Positions 1 through 8,230 of a DNA stretch of 64,000 nt are shown here, in pieces. Under the pieces are notes generated by a model, which saw only the letters and a list, made by a program, of their open reading frames with translations, searched no databases and was not told where the DNA came from. Made by a program: the position numbers and the translations under genes. Within the stretch, counting starts at the first letter, position 1. Every line of letters begins with the position of its first letter. Origin of the DNA: JALOAT01 sp041685115 (GTDB taxonomy: Bacteria > Pseudomonadota > Gammaproteobacteria > Thiohalomonadales > Thiohalomonadaceae); the NCBI GenBank assembly GCA_041685115.1, contig JAWLGK010000019.1, positions 1 to 64,000 of the forward strand, written 5' to 3'.

Positions 1-29
1 TTGACCCGTATTTGACTCTGGTATTTAAT
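1..29 (+). promoter_or_regulatory. candidate sigma-70 promoter for the pil operon
   Basis: TTGACC at 1-6 and TTTAAT at 24-29 each match the sigma-70 consensus at five of six positions and are separated by 17 nt. They lie about 48 nt upstream of pilM and no other gene lies between. The window starts at this point, so upstream activator sites cannot be judged. Confidence 0.5.
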
Positions 30-76
30 GTCCTTCGGCAAGCATTGCCTCTAACCGCGGATATCTAAAGGGAAAA

Positions 77-1147
77 ATGTTCCGCCTGCCAACGCTAAAA
101 CGTAAGAGTCCGCCGATTATCGGGCTGGACATCAGTACGACCGCGGTGAAGTTGCTCGAACTGAGCAGGAGCGGTCCGCGTTACCGCGTGGAAAGCTATG
201 CGGTGGAGCCGTTGCCTGCGAACTCCGTGGTAGAGAAGAACATCGCCGACATGGAGGGCGTTGGTGAGGCGATTCGGCGGGCGGTCAAGAAGTCCGGTAC
301 ACGCGTGAAACTGGCCGCTGCCGCGGTGTCGGGTTCAGCGGTCATCACCAAGGTCATCTCCATGCCGGCCAACCTCTCCGGCGACGACATGGAGGCCCAG
401 ATCCAGCTCGAAGCGGATCAATACATTCCCTATCCGCTCGAGGAAGTGAACATCGATTTCGAAGTCCTGGGTCCGGCCAAGGATGACCCGGACAGCGTGG
501 ATGTCCTGCTTGCCGCCTCGCGCAGCGAGAACGTGGATGTGCGCGTTGCCGCCATCGAACTGGCCGGGCTGACCGCGAAGATCATCGATGTGGAAGCCTA
601 CGCGATGGAGAATGCGTTTGCCCTCATCGCCGACCAGATGCCGGAACAGGGCATGGACAAGACCATCGCGGTGGTCGACGTGGGTGCGACCATGACCACC
701 CTGAACGTTCTGCACGATCTCAAGACCATCTACACCCGCGAACAGATTTTCGGCGGCAAACAGCTCACTGAAGAGATCCAGCGTCGCTACGGCCTCTCCT
801 ATGAGGAAGCCGGCATGGCCAAGCGTCAGGGCGGACTGCCCGACAATTACCTGCCGGAGGTGCTGGAGCCGTTCAAGGAGGCGATGGCCCAACAGGTCAG
901 CCGTTCGCTGCAGTTCTTCTTCTCTTCCAGCCAGTACAACCACGTGGACTACATCGTCCTGGCGGGCGGCAGTTCGTCCATCCCCGGCGTGGGCGAACTC
1001 ATCGAGGGCAAGCTGGGCATTCCCACATCGGTCGCCAATCCGTTCACCCACATGACGGTGGCGCCGCGCATCAAGGCCCAGGTCCTCAACAATGATGCTC
1101 CCGCACTGATGATCGCGTGCGGCCTGGCGTTGCGGAGTTTCGACTGA
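77..1147 (+). CDS. pilM: type IV pilus assembly protein PilM (actin-like ATPase)
   Basis: This is a 356-residue cytoplasmic actin-fold protein. It binds ATP and the N-terminal tail of PilN to form the inner ring of the type IV pilus alignment complex. The N-terminal phosphate-1 motif GLDISTTAVKLLEL lies near residue 15, a second actin-type motif (VVDVGATMTTLNV) near residue 200, and the adenosine motif LAGGSSSIPG near residue 295. Length is normal for the family. The ATG at 77 follows the purine-rich AAAGGGAAAA. It is the first gene of pilMNOPQ, and its stop overlaps the pilN start by one base, which suggests translational coupling. Assignment is firm from sequence and gene order. Confidence 0.96.
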   Translation: MFRLPTLKRKSPPIIGLDISTTAVKLLELSRSGPRYRVESYAVEPLPANSVVEKNIADMEGVGEAIRRAVKKSGTRVKLAAAAVSGSAVITKVISMPANLSGDDMEAQIQLEADQYIPYPLEEVNIDFEVLGPAKDDPDSVDVLLAASRSENVDVRVAAIELAGLTAKIIDVEAYAMENAFALIADQMPEQGMDKTIAVVDVGATMTTLNVLHDLKTIYTREQIFGGKQLTEEIQRRYGLSYEEAGMAKRQGGLPDNYLPEVLEPFKEAMAQQVSRSLQFFFSSSQYNHVDYIVLAGGSSSIPGVGELIEGKLGIPTSVANPFTHMTVAPRIKAQVLNNDAPALMIACGLALRSFD

Positions 1148-1689
1148 TGGCGCGCATCAATCTTCTCCCCTGGCGAGCAGAGCTCCGCAAGCAGAAGCAG
1201 AAGGAGTTTGCCGCCCTGGCAGGTGGTGCTGCCGTCCTGATGGTGCTGGTGATCGCGCTCGTTCACGTCCAGGTAAGCGGCGCCATTGACAATCAGAACG
1301 CGCGAAACCAGTTTCTTCAGGCGGAGATCAGGACAGTCGAGGGACAGATCAAGGAAATCAAGGATCTCGAACTGGCCAAGGAGCAGCTGGTCGCTCGCAT
1401 GAAGGTGATCGAACAGCTCCAGCGTGGACGGCCGGCAGTCGTCCATGTGTTCGATGAGCTCGTTACGGCAACCCCGGACGGCCTTTATCTGACCGGCTTG
1501 GTGCAGAAAGGCAGCACGCTCAGTATCGAAGGCATGGCCCAGTCCAATGCCCGCGTTTCTACTCTCATGCGTAATCTCGACGCCTCGCCGTGGCTGGAAA
1601 ATCCGGTGCTGGAGATCATCCAGGCCCAGAACAACGGCAGCCGCAAGTTCAAGCTGCGCGTTACCCAGTCTGATCAAGCCACCAAGTGA
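1147..1689 (+). CDS. pilN: type IV pilus assembly protein PilN
   Basis: This 180-residue bitopic inner-membrane protein of the pilus alignment complex starts with MARINLLPWR, the conserved cytoplasmic tail (INLLP) that docks into PilM. One hydrophobic transmembrane segment follows at about residues 20-43, then a coiled, periplasmic ferredoxin-like region that pairs with PilO. A longer reading from 1117 is open but would sit inside pilM and bury the INLLP tail, so the ATG at 1147 is chosen. It is translationally coupled to pilM (one-base overlap) and to pilO (overlapping stop and start). Confidence 0.95.
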   Translation: MARINLLPWRAELRKQKQKEFAALAGGAAVLMVLVIALVHVQVSGAIDNQNARNQFLQAEIRTVEGQIKEIKDLELAKEQLVARMKVIEQLQRGRPAVVHVFDELVTATPDGLYLTGLVQKGSTLSIEGMAQSNARVSTLMRNLDASPWLENPVLEIIQAQNNGSRKFKLRVTQSDQATK

Positions 1690-2339
1690 CCAGCACTATG
1701 GCCCTCGATCTCTCCAACCTCAACCAGCTTGACCTCAAGGCCATCGGCACGTGGCCCGTTACCGTCAAGGCGATCTTGATTGCGGTGCTTTGCGCGGTGG
1801 TCCTGGCACTCGGCTATTTTCTGCACATCCAGGGCCTACGCGAGGAACTGGCGCGTGCGGTCGCGATGGAGCAAACCCTGAAGACCGATTTCGAAGGCAA
1901 ACAAAGCAAGGCCGTTGCACTCGACGCCTACAAACAGCAGATGAAGGAAATGGAAGAATCCTTCGGCACCATGCTGCGACAGCTGCCAAGCAAGACGGAA
2001 GTCGAAGACCTCCTGATAGACATCAGCCAAACAGGACTCGGCGCTGGGCTGACATTCGATCTGTTCAAGCCGGACAGGGAGACGCCCCACGAGTTTTATG
2101 CGGAACTGCCGATCGCGATACAGGTTACCGGCGGCTACCACGCATTCGGTGCGTTCGCCAGTGGTGTGGCGGCACTGCCGCGCATCGTGACCTTGCAGGA
2201 CATCACGATCAAGACGGCAGGGGGCAAGTCGGAAGGATTGATCATGGTCGCCACGGCGAAGACGTACCGCTATCTGGCCGCGGATGAAATCGCCGCGAAG
2301 CAGGCGGCGGAGAAGGGCAAGAAGGGCAAGAGACGTTAA
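1686..2339 (+). CDS. pilO: type IV pilus assembly protein PilO
   Basis: PilO forms a periplasmic heterodimer with PilN and links the inner-membrane ring to PilP and the PilQ secretin. The protein is 217 residues, with a short cytoplasmic tail, one membrane segment at about residues 24-46 and a coiled-coil plus ferredoxin-like periplasmic part. Its C-terminus is Lys-rich (KGKKGKRR). The GTG at 1686 overlaps the pilN stop. The in-frame ATG at 1698 (four residues later) is an equally plausible start. It is the third gene of the operon. Confidence 0.94.
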   Translation: MTSTMALDLSNLNQLDLKAIGTWPVTVKAILIAVLCAVVLALGYFLHIQGLREELARAVAMEQTLKTDFEGKQSKAVALDAYKQQMKEMEESFGTMLRQLPSKTEVEDLLIDISQTGLGAGLTFDLFKPDRETPHEFYAELPIAIQVTGGYHAFGAFASGVAALPRIVTLQDITIKTAGGKSEGLIMVATAKTYRYLAADEIAAKQAAEKGKKGKRR

Positions 2340-2362
2340 GCACGGTCGCCACTGGGGCATTT

Positions 2363-2908
2363 ATGAAGAGGTTTCAGAATCCTTTCAGGCCGACACTCGG
2401 GCCGCTCCTTGTCGTCATGGCATCCATGCTGACAGTGGCTTGTTCAAGTAGTGATCACGGCGATCTCTACACTTATGTGCGGGAAGTCAAGGCGCGCCCC
2501 GCCGGGCATATTTCGCCGTTGCCGGAGTTCGAGGTGTCGGAGACCTATGCCTACGCCTCCGCCGAAAAGCACGATCCCTTTTTGCCTCGCCAATCCGCCA
2601 TGCTGTCCGATGCCTCGGCGGGACCGGACGGTTTGCGCCCGGACACGGAACGTTACAAAGAGGCCTTGGAGCAATTCCCGCTCGATGGTCTCGAGTTTTC
2701 CGGCATCCTTGAACGGGAGAACGAGGTCTGGGCGATCATCAAGGCGCCAGACAATCTGGTGCACAGTGTCCGGGTTGGAAACCACCTGGGGCAGAACTAC
2801 GGCAAGGTCGTGCGCATCAGCGAGACCAAGCTCGATATCGAAGAAATCATCCCCGACGGGCTAGGCGGTTGGATCAAGCGAGACGCTGCACTCGTGATCG
2901 CCGAATGA
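2363..2908 (+). CDS. pilP: type IV pilus lipoprotein PilP
   Basis: PilP is an inner-membrane lipoprotein that bridges the PilN/PilO dimer to the N0 domain of the PilQ secretin. The 181-residue product has a lipoprotein signal peptide ending in LTVAC, so Cys27 would be lipidated. A disordered linker follows, then the beta-sandwich domain (SGILERENEVWAIIKAPDN onward, from about residue 110). It lies between pilO and pilQ. Its stop overlaps the next possible ATG at 2905, but pilQ more likely starts at 2926. Confidence 0.94.
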   Translation: MKRFQNPFRPTLGPLLVVMASMLTVACSSSDHGDLYTYVREVKARPAGHISPLPEFEVSETYAYASAEKHDPFLPRQSAMLSDASAGPDGLRPDTERYKEALEQFPLDGLEFSGILERENEVWAIIKAPDNLVHSVRVGNHLGQNYGKVVRISETKLDIEEIIPDGLGGWIKRDAALVIAE

Positions 2909-2925
2909 ATTCGAGGAAAAGAACA

Positions 2926-5052
2926 ATGAAAACTGCCTGTTCCCTCATGCGCTGGATGCTTGCTTGCGGCTTCGTCGCCGGTTCGCTCGCGGTGTCAGCC
3001 GCCGCATCCGCGCAGTCGGTGACGCTGCAAGATGTCAGTTACCTATCGGTCAGCGGTAGCCAAGCCGAGTTGACGTTCACGTTTTCCGGGCCCGCGCCGA
3101 CGCCTATGGCGTTTACGCTCGACACCCCGCCGAGACTCGCCATCGATCTGCCGAACACGAGCATGGGGAATCTTCCAAAGGTGCAGCAGTTGGCGGGTGG
3201 CGTGGCCTTCAACATTCGTGCCGCGCAGGCGGCAAACCGCACGCGACTGGTGGTCGGCCTCGAACGCGTGGTTCCCTACGATATCCGGGTGCAGAACAAT
3301 CTGGTGCACATTTCACTGGGCACCGCCGGTTCCCCGGCTACTGTCACCGCGCCGGTGTCGCCTGGCGCCGCTGGGGTCGATGAAACCGCGACGACCGGCA
3401 CAGAGGTCACGGCGGTCGACTTCCACCGCGGCGAGAATGCAACGGGACGTATCGTGGTCACCCTTTCGAGCCCGTCGGTAACGGCCGATCTGCAATCCCG
3501 TGGGCGCAATCTGGTTCTCGATTTCTTTGGTGCACGGTTGCCGGAGGCTCTCATCCGTCGACTGGACGTGACCGACTTCGCGACACCGGTCAAGACCATC
3601 GACAGCGACAATCGCGATGGCCATGCGCGGTTGGTCATCACGCCCGAAGGCGATTATGAGCATTTGGCCTTCCAGGTCGGCAACGTCTACACCATCGACG
3701 TACGACCGGTAACACCGGCCCAGAAGGCCGCACGACAGAAAGATGAATACACGGGAGAGAAGCTCTCCCTCAATTTCCAGAACATCGACGTACGCGCCGT
3801 GCTTCAGCTAATCGGTGACTTCACAGGCCTCAACATCGTTGCGTCGGACACGGTGCGCGGCAACATCACACTGCGGCTCAAGAACGTGCCCTGGGATCAG
3901 GCCATGGACATCATCCTGAAGTCCAAGGGGCTGGGCATGCGCAAGAACGGCAACGTGGTGCTCATTGCGCCCAGCGAGGAACTCGCGGCCCGCGAGAAGC
4001 TGGAGTTGGAGGCGCAGCAGCAACTCACCGAGCTGGCGCCGCTCCACACGGAGTTCTTCGACATCAACTATGCCAAGGCCTCAGAGATCGCGGCGCTGCT
4101 CAAGGCCGAGCAGAATTCGCTGCTTTCCAACCGCGGCAACATCACCATCGATGAGCGCACCAACACGCTCATGGTACTCGACACGGCAGAGAAGCTGGAG
4201 GAGATCCGTCGGGTACTGGTCCGCCTCGACGTGCCGGTGCGTCAGGTACTCATCGAATCGCGCATCGTCATCGCCAATGACGATTTCAGCAAGAGCCTTG
4301 GTACGCGGTTCGGCACGACCTACGTGGGGCGCAACGGCGGTCGAGGGCTCACCACGACCACCGGCAGTCTGTCGGGTGCGGACCAGACGATCGGCAGCGG
4401 CCTCGACAACATCGGCGCCGGTCGTGACGTGTTCGACCCGTCGGTCGATCTGCCGCCGCTCAACCAGCGCCTCAACGTGAACCTTCCGGTGCCGGCCGCG
4501 GGCTCCATTGCCCTGGCCATCCTCGGCTCCGACTACCTCGTGGACCTGGAGCTGTCGGCGATGCAGAGCGAAGGTCGTGGTGAACTGGTCTCCAGTCCGC
4601 GCGTGGTCACTGCCAACCAGAAGAAGGCGCTGATCGAGCAGGGCGTCGACATCCCGTACCTGGAGGCCAGTTCGAGTGGCGCCACCAGCGTTTCCTTCAA
4701 GAAGGCCGTGCTGTCACTGGAGGTCACGCCGCAGATCACGCCGGATGATCGGGTCATCATGGACCTGGTGGTGAACAAGGACAGCGTCGGTCAGATCTTC
4801 GCCGGCGTACCGTCCGTGGATACGCGCGCTGTCGAGACCCAGGTTCTGGTCGAGAACGGCGACACGGTTGTGCTGGGCGGCATCTATGAACAGTCGCGTA
4901 CCGAGAGCATGACCAAGGTGCCGCTGCTCGGTGACATTCCTGTGCTCGGCGCCCTGTTCCGCTCCACGCAGAAGGTCAACGACAAAGCCGAACTGCTCAT
5001 CTTCGTGACGCCCAAGGTCCTCAAGGAAGGGCTACGGGCTGATCTGCAATGA
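2926..5052 (+). CDS. pilQ: type IV pilus secretin PilQ
   Basis: PilQ is the outer-membrane secretin through which the pilus fibre leaves the cell. From the ATG at 2926 the protein has 708 residues. A Sec signal peptide (MKTACSLMRWMLACGF...AASAQS) is followed by two AMIN peptidoglycan-binding domains (about 35-130 and 165-260). Next come an STN/N0 domain (about 285-345), a secretin N1 domain (about 375-450) and the C-terminal secretin domain, which ends in VPLLGDIPVLGALFRS. The start at 2926 is preferred over in-frame ATG 2905 because GAGGAAAA lies at 2912-2919 and it gives a clean signal peptide. Last gene of pilMNOPQ. Confidence 0.95.
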   Translation: MKTACSLMRWMLACGFVAGSLAVSAAASAQSVTLQDVSYLSVSGSQAELTFTFSGPAPTPMAFTLDTPPRLAIDLPNTSMGNLPKVQQLAGGVAFNIRAAQAANRTRLVVGLERVVPYDIRVQNNLVHISLGTAGSPATVTAPVSPGAAGVDETATTGTEVTAVDFHRGENATGRIVVTLSSPSVTADLQSRGRNLVLDFFGARLPEALIRRLDVTDFATPVKTIDSDNRDGHARLVITPEGDYEHLAFQVGNVYTIDVRPVTPAQKAARQKDEYTGEKLSLNFQNIDVRAVLQLIGDFTGLNIVASDTVRGNITLRLKNVPWDQAMDIILKSKGLGMRKNGNVVLIAPSEELAAREKLELEAQQQLTELAPLHTEFFDINYAKASEIAALLKAEQNSLLSNRGNITIDERTNTLMVLDTAEKLEEIRRVLVRLDVPVRQVLIESRIVIANDDFSKSLGTRFGTTYVGRNGGRGLTTTTGSLSGADQTIGSGLDNIGAGRDVFDPSVDLPPLNQRLNVNLPVPAAGSIALAILGSDYLVDLELSAMQSEGRGELVSSPRVVTANQKKALIEQGVDIPYLEASSSGATSVSFKKAVLSLEVTPQITPDDRVIMDLVVNKDSVGQIFAGVPSVDTRAVETQVLVENGDTVVLGGIYEQSRTESMTKVPLLGDIPVLGALFRSTQKVNDKAELLIFVTPKVLKEGLRADLQ

Positions 5053-5074
5053 GTCCCGGGGCGGACGCACACGC

Positions 5075-5608
5075 GTGAATCCTAAACGGCTTTTTCTGGT
5101 GGGTCCCATGGGGGCCGGCAAAACGACCATCGGTCGCCAGCTGGCGCTCGCCTTGCACAAAGAGTTTAAGGATTCCGACCACGAGATCGTCCGCCGGACC
5201 GGCGCGAGCATTCCCCTTATTTTCGACATCGAAGGTGAGGATGGCTTTCGCAAACGGGAGCGGGATGTCATCGATCAGCTGACACGTGAAGACGACCTCG
5301 TGCTTGCGACCGGTGGCGGGGCGGTGCTCGGCGGAGAAAATCGTCAGTGCCTCCGCGAGCGCGGTGTGGTGATCTATCTGTACGCCACCATCGAGCAACT
5401 GTTGCGGCGTACTGCCCGGGACAAGAACCGCCCGCTGCTGCAGGCCGCCGATCCGAAAAAGCGCCTCGAAGAGATCATGGCCGTTCGCGATCCCCTGTAT
5501 CGCGACGTGGCACATATCATCGTCTATACGGACGACCGCTCGGTCCGCTCCGTCATCCGGGAGATCCTCTGGCGCCTCGAGGTGGAAGCCAAGCACGGCA
5601 GCGCATGA
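5075..5608 (+). CDS. aroK: shikimate kinase
   Basis: Phosphorylates shikimate at the 3-OH with ATP, the fifth step of the chorismate pathway, in the cytosol. The 177-residue product opens with the P-loop GPMGAGKTT (Walker A). It carries the substrate-binding Asp in DSDHEIV and the TGGGAVL motif, and Arg of the lid region appears in TARDKNRPLL. It starts with GTG at 5075, only 22 nt after pilQ. The pilQ-aroK-aroB order is widely conserved in Gammaproteobacteria, so transcription probably continues from the pil operon. Confidence 0.95.
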   Translation: MNPKRLFLVGPMGAGKTTIGRQLALALHKEFKDSDHEIVRRTGASIPLIFDIEGEDGFRKRERDVIDQLTREDDLVLATGGGAVLGGENRQCLRERGVVIYLYATIEQLLRRTARDKNRPLLQAADPKKRLEEIMAVRDPLYRDVAHIIVYTDDRSVRSVIREILWRLEVEAKHGSA

Positions 5609-5658
5609 CGACCACTTGCGGGATCCGCTATAGTTGCGACATTCCGCAGGTTGGCCCC

Positions 5659-6741
5659 ATGAAAACACTCCGCGTCGAACTCGGGGAACGCAGTTACCCC
5701 ATCCATATTGGCTCCGGCCTCCTTGGCCGTGCCGAGCTCATCGGCCCGCACATCCGTGGCCGCCAGGTGCTGGTGGTGACCAATGAAACGGTTGCACCGC
5801 TCTATCTGGACAAGCTGCTCGCCGGGCTCGGCGATTACCAGGTCGAGCAGCTCATCCTCCCCGACGGCGAGGAATACAAGACCCTCGGCACCCTGAACGC
5901 CGTATTCGATCGCCTGCTGGAGCGGCGTTTCGACCGCCGCTGCACGCTGGTGGCTCTGGGCGGCGGCGTCATCGGCGATCTCACCGGCTTCGCCGCCGCG
6001 TGCTATCAGCGCGGCGTGGCCTTCATCCAGGTGCCGACCACGCTACTGTCGCAAGTGGATTCGTCCGTGGGTGGCAAGACCGGGGTGAATCATCCGCTGG
6101 GCAAGAACATGATCGGCGCCTTCCACCAGCCACAGTGCGTCATCGCCGATACCGATACCTTGAACACGCTCGACGACCGCCAACTGCACGCGGGGCTTGC
6201 CGAGGTGATCAAGTACGGCCTCATCAATGACCCCGCGTTCTTCGATTGGCTTGACGACAATCTGGCTCACCTGCTCGCCCGCGACCCCGAGGCCCTGGCC
6301 TACGCTATCGAGCGCTCGTGTCGCGACAAGGCCGCCATCGTCGCCGAGGACGAGACCGAAGCGGGCGCCCGCGCCCTGTTGAACCTGGGCCACACCTTCG
6401 GTCATGCCATCGAGACCGGCATGGGTTACGGCGCCTGGCTGCATGGTGAAGCGGTCGGCACCGGCATGGTCCTCGCCGCGCAGCTGTCCGGGCAGCTGGG
6501 CTGGCTCGCTGCCGCGGACCTGGAGCGCACAGTGTCTTTGATTGGGCGCGCCGGCCTGCCTACGGTGGCGCCCGCAGAGATCGACAGTCGGCGCTTCCTC
6601 GAACTGATGGCGGTGGACAAGAAGGTCCAGGACGGCCTGCTGCGTCTGGTGCTGCTCAAGGGCATCGGCAAGGCGGTGATTACCGCCGAGGCCACTGCCG
6701 CGCAGATCAGCGCGACCCTCGAGGCGCACGGCGCACCATGA
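5659..6741 (+). CDS. aroB: 3-dehydroquinate synthase
   Basis: AroB converts DAHP to 3-dehydroquinate, the second step of the shikimate pathway, using NAD and a divalent metal. The 360-residue protein shows the NAD-binding LPDGEEYKT and GGGVIGDLTGFAA segments, VPTTLLSQVDSSVGGKTGVN, and metal ligands in AEVIKYG, NLGHTFGHAIE and LHGEAV. The frame is open upstream into aroK, but ATG 5659 (MKTLRVELGERSYPI) is the family-typical start. The stop overlaps the dgt start by four bases (ATGA). Confidence 0.96.
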   Translation: MKTLRVELGERSYPIHIGSGLLGRAELIGPHIRGRQVLVVTNETVAPLYLDKLLAGLGDYQVEQLILPDGEEYKTLGTLNAVFDRLLERRFDRRCTLVALGGGVIGDLTGFAAACYQRGVAFIQVPTTLLSQVDSSVGGKTGVNHPLGKNMIGAFHQPQCVIADTDTLNTLDDRQLHAGLAEVIKYGLINDPAFFDWLDDNLAHLLARDPEALAYAIERSCRDKAAIVAEDETEAGARALLNLGHTFGHAIETGMGYGAWLHGEAVGTGMVLAAQLSGQLGWLAAADLERTVSLIGRAGLPTVAPAEIDSRRFLELMAVDKKVQDGLLRLVLLKGIGKAVITAEATAAQISATLEAHGAP

Positions 6742-7895
6742 CGTCACCCACGCTTGCCCCCTATGCCGCATGCGACGAGCGCTCGCGGGGCAGGCGTTTC
6801 TCCGAGGCCGCACCGGCCTACCGGAGCGAGTTTCAGCGCGACCGCGATCGCATCGTCCATTCCTCTGCCTTCCGGCGCCTGGAATATAAGACCCAGGTGT
6901 TCGTGAACCATGAGGGGGACATGTTCCGCACCCGCCTCACCCATTCTCTCGAAGTGGCCCAAATCGGTCGCGCCGTGGCGCGCGCCCTGCGTCTTAACGA
7001 GGACCTCACCGAAGCCATCACCCTGGCCCACGACCTTGGGCACACACCCTTCGGGCACGCGGGTCAGGACGCCCTCAACGAGTGCATGGCCGCCTACGGC
7101 GGCTTCGAGCACAACCTTCAGTCGCTGCGCGTGGTGGACGAACTGGAGGATCGCTACGCGGAGTTCCGCGGCCTGAATCTCACCTTCGAGACCCGTGAAG
7201 GCATCCTCAAGCACTGCGCACGTGACCATGCCGCGACCCTCGGCGAGATCGGTCGGCGTTTCCTCAGCAACACGCAGCCGGGACTCGAGGCACAGATCGC
7301 CAACATCGCCGACGCCATCGCCTACAATAATCACGACCTGGATGATGGCCTGCGCGCCGGTCTCATCGACATCGAACAGCTGCGCGAGTTGCCTTCCTTC
7401 GAGCGTGAATACCAGGTGGTCATGGAAAAACACCCGAAGCTCGGCGGGCGCCGCCTGGTTCACGAGATCATCCGTCGTATGATCAACCGTCAGGTGGTGG
7501 ACCTGATCGCCAACAGCCAGGGCCGCCTCGCCGAGACGGCTCCCGCCAACGTGGATGAAGTGCGGGCATTGTCGCGGCCGCTCATCGGCTTCGGCGAGGC
7601 GCAAGCCGCGGAACACCGGGCACTGAAGCGCTTCTTGCGCCAGGAGCTCTATCAGCACTACCGCGTGCTGCGCATGACGTTCAAGGCACACACGGTGATG
7701 AAGGACCTGTTCGAGGCCTTTTTCACCACCCCGCGCCTGCTGCCCCCCGAACACCAACAACACGTGCGTGAGCTCGAAGCACAGGCCGGCGACGCCGGGC
7801 GTGCGCGGGCTGTGGCAGATTACGTGGCGGGTATGACCGACCGCTATGCCATCGCCCTGCATGGCAGGCTTTTCGAGCCGGGCGAACTGACCTGA
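6738..7895 (+). CDS. dgt: deoxyguanosinetriphosphate triphosphohydrolase-like HD protein
   Basis: This HD-domain protein of 385 residues hydrolyses dNTPs to nucleoside and tripolyphosphate, which lowers or balances the dNTP pool. Metal-binding residues appear in RLTHSLEVAQ and LAHDLGHTPFGH (the HD pair), followed by the helix with HNLQSLRVVDELE. It starts with an ATG overlapping the aroB stop, so it is probably co-translated. Family members of this length are often annotated only as dGTPase-like, and the preferred nucleotide cannot be read from sequence. Confidence 0.9.
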   Translation: MTSPTLAPYAACDERSRGRRFSEAAPAYRSEFQRDRDRIVHSSAFRRLEYKTQVFVNHEGDMFRTRLTHSLEVAQIGRAVARALRLNEDLTEAITLAHDLGHTPFGHAGQDALNECMAAYGGFEHNLQSLRVVDELEDRYAEFRGLNLTFETREGILKHCARDHAATLGEIGRRFLSNTQPGLEAQIANIADAIAYNNHDLDDGLRAGLIDIEQLRELPSFEREYQVVMEKHPKLGGRRLVHEIIRRMINRQVVDLIANSQGRLAETAPANVDEVRALSRPLIGFGEAQAAEHRALKRFLRQELYQHYRVLRMTFKAHTVMKDLFEAFFTTPRLLPPEHQQHVRELEAQAGDAGRARAVADYVAGMTDRYAIALHGRLFEPGELT

Positions 7896-7926
7896 GCCAC
7901 GGTTCACCGGCGCGAGAGCTCGTCCG

Positions 7927-8181
7927 ATGCGTATCTACATGCAGACGCCCGTAACCGACGACAAGCCGCCGCGTTTTTACCACCTGTTTCTTCAGCCGGA
8001 CCTGCTCGAGGGTTGGACCCTGGTGCGGGAGTGGGGCTTCCAGGGCGCCTCAGGGCGTGTCGTACGTGAGCATTTCGCCAGCCGCGACGCCGCCGAGGAT
8101 GCCCTGTTGCTGCATCGCGATGCCCAGCTGCAGCGCGGCTATCGGGTGGTGTTCGCCAAGGGAGACGACCTACCTCACTAG
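7927..8181 (+). CDS. small WGR-domain protein
   Basis: An 84-residue protein that is almost entirely one WGR domain. The core reads LLEGWTLVREWGFQGASGRV, with the family W-G-R triad shifted to W-G-F followed by GRVVREHF. WGR domains occur in poly(ADP-ribose) polymerases and MolR-like proteins, and free-standing bacterial copies have no settled function. It sits 31 nt after dgt and 49 nt before the dikinase-like gene on the same strand, so co-transcription is likely. The final tail (FAKGDDLPH) is acidic. No catalytic residues are visible. Confidence 0.7.
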   Translation: MRIYMQTPVTDDKPPRFYHLFLQPDLLEGWTLVREWGFQGASGRVVREHFASRDAAEDALLLHRDAQLQRGYRVVFAKGDDLPH

Positions 8182-8230
8182 TGTGTGGCGCCGAGGAGCG
8201 GGCGCGTCCCACGCATTTTCGGAGCACCGC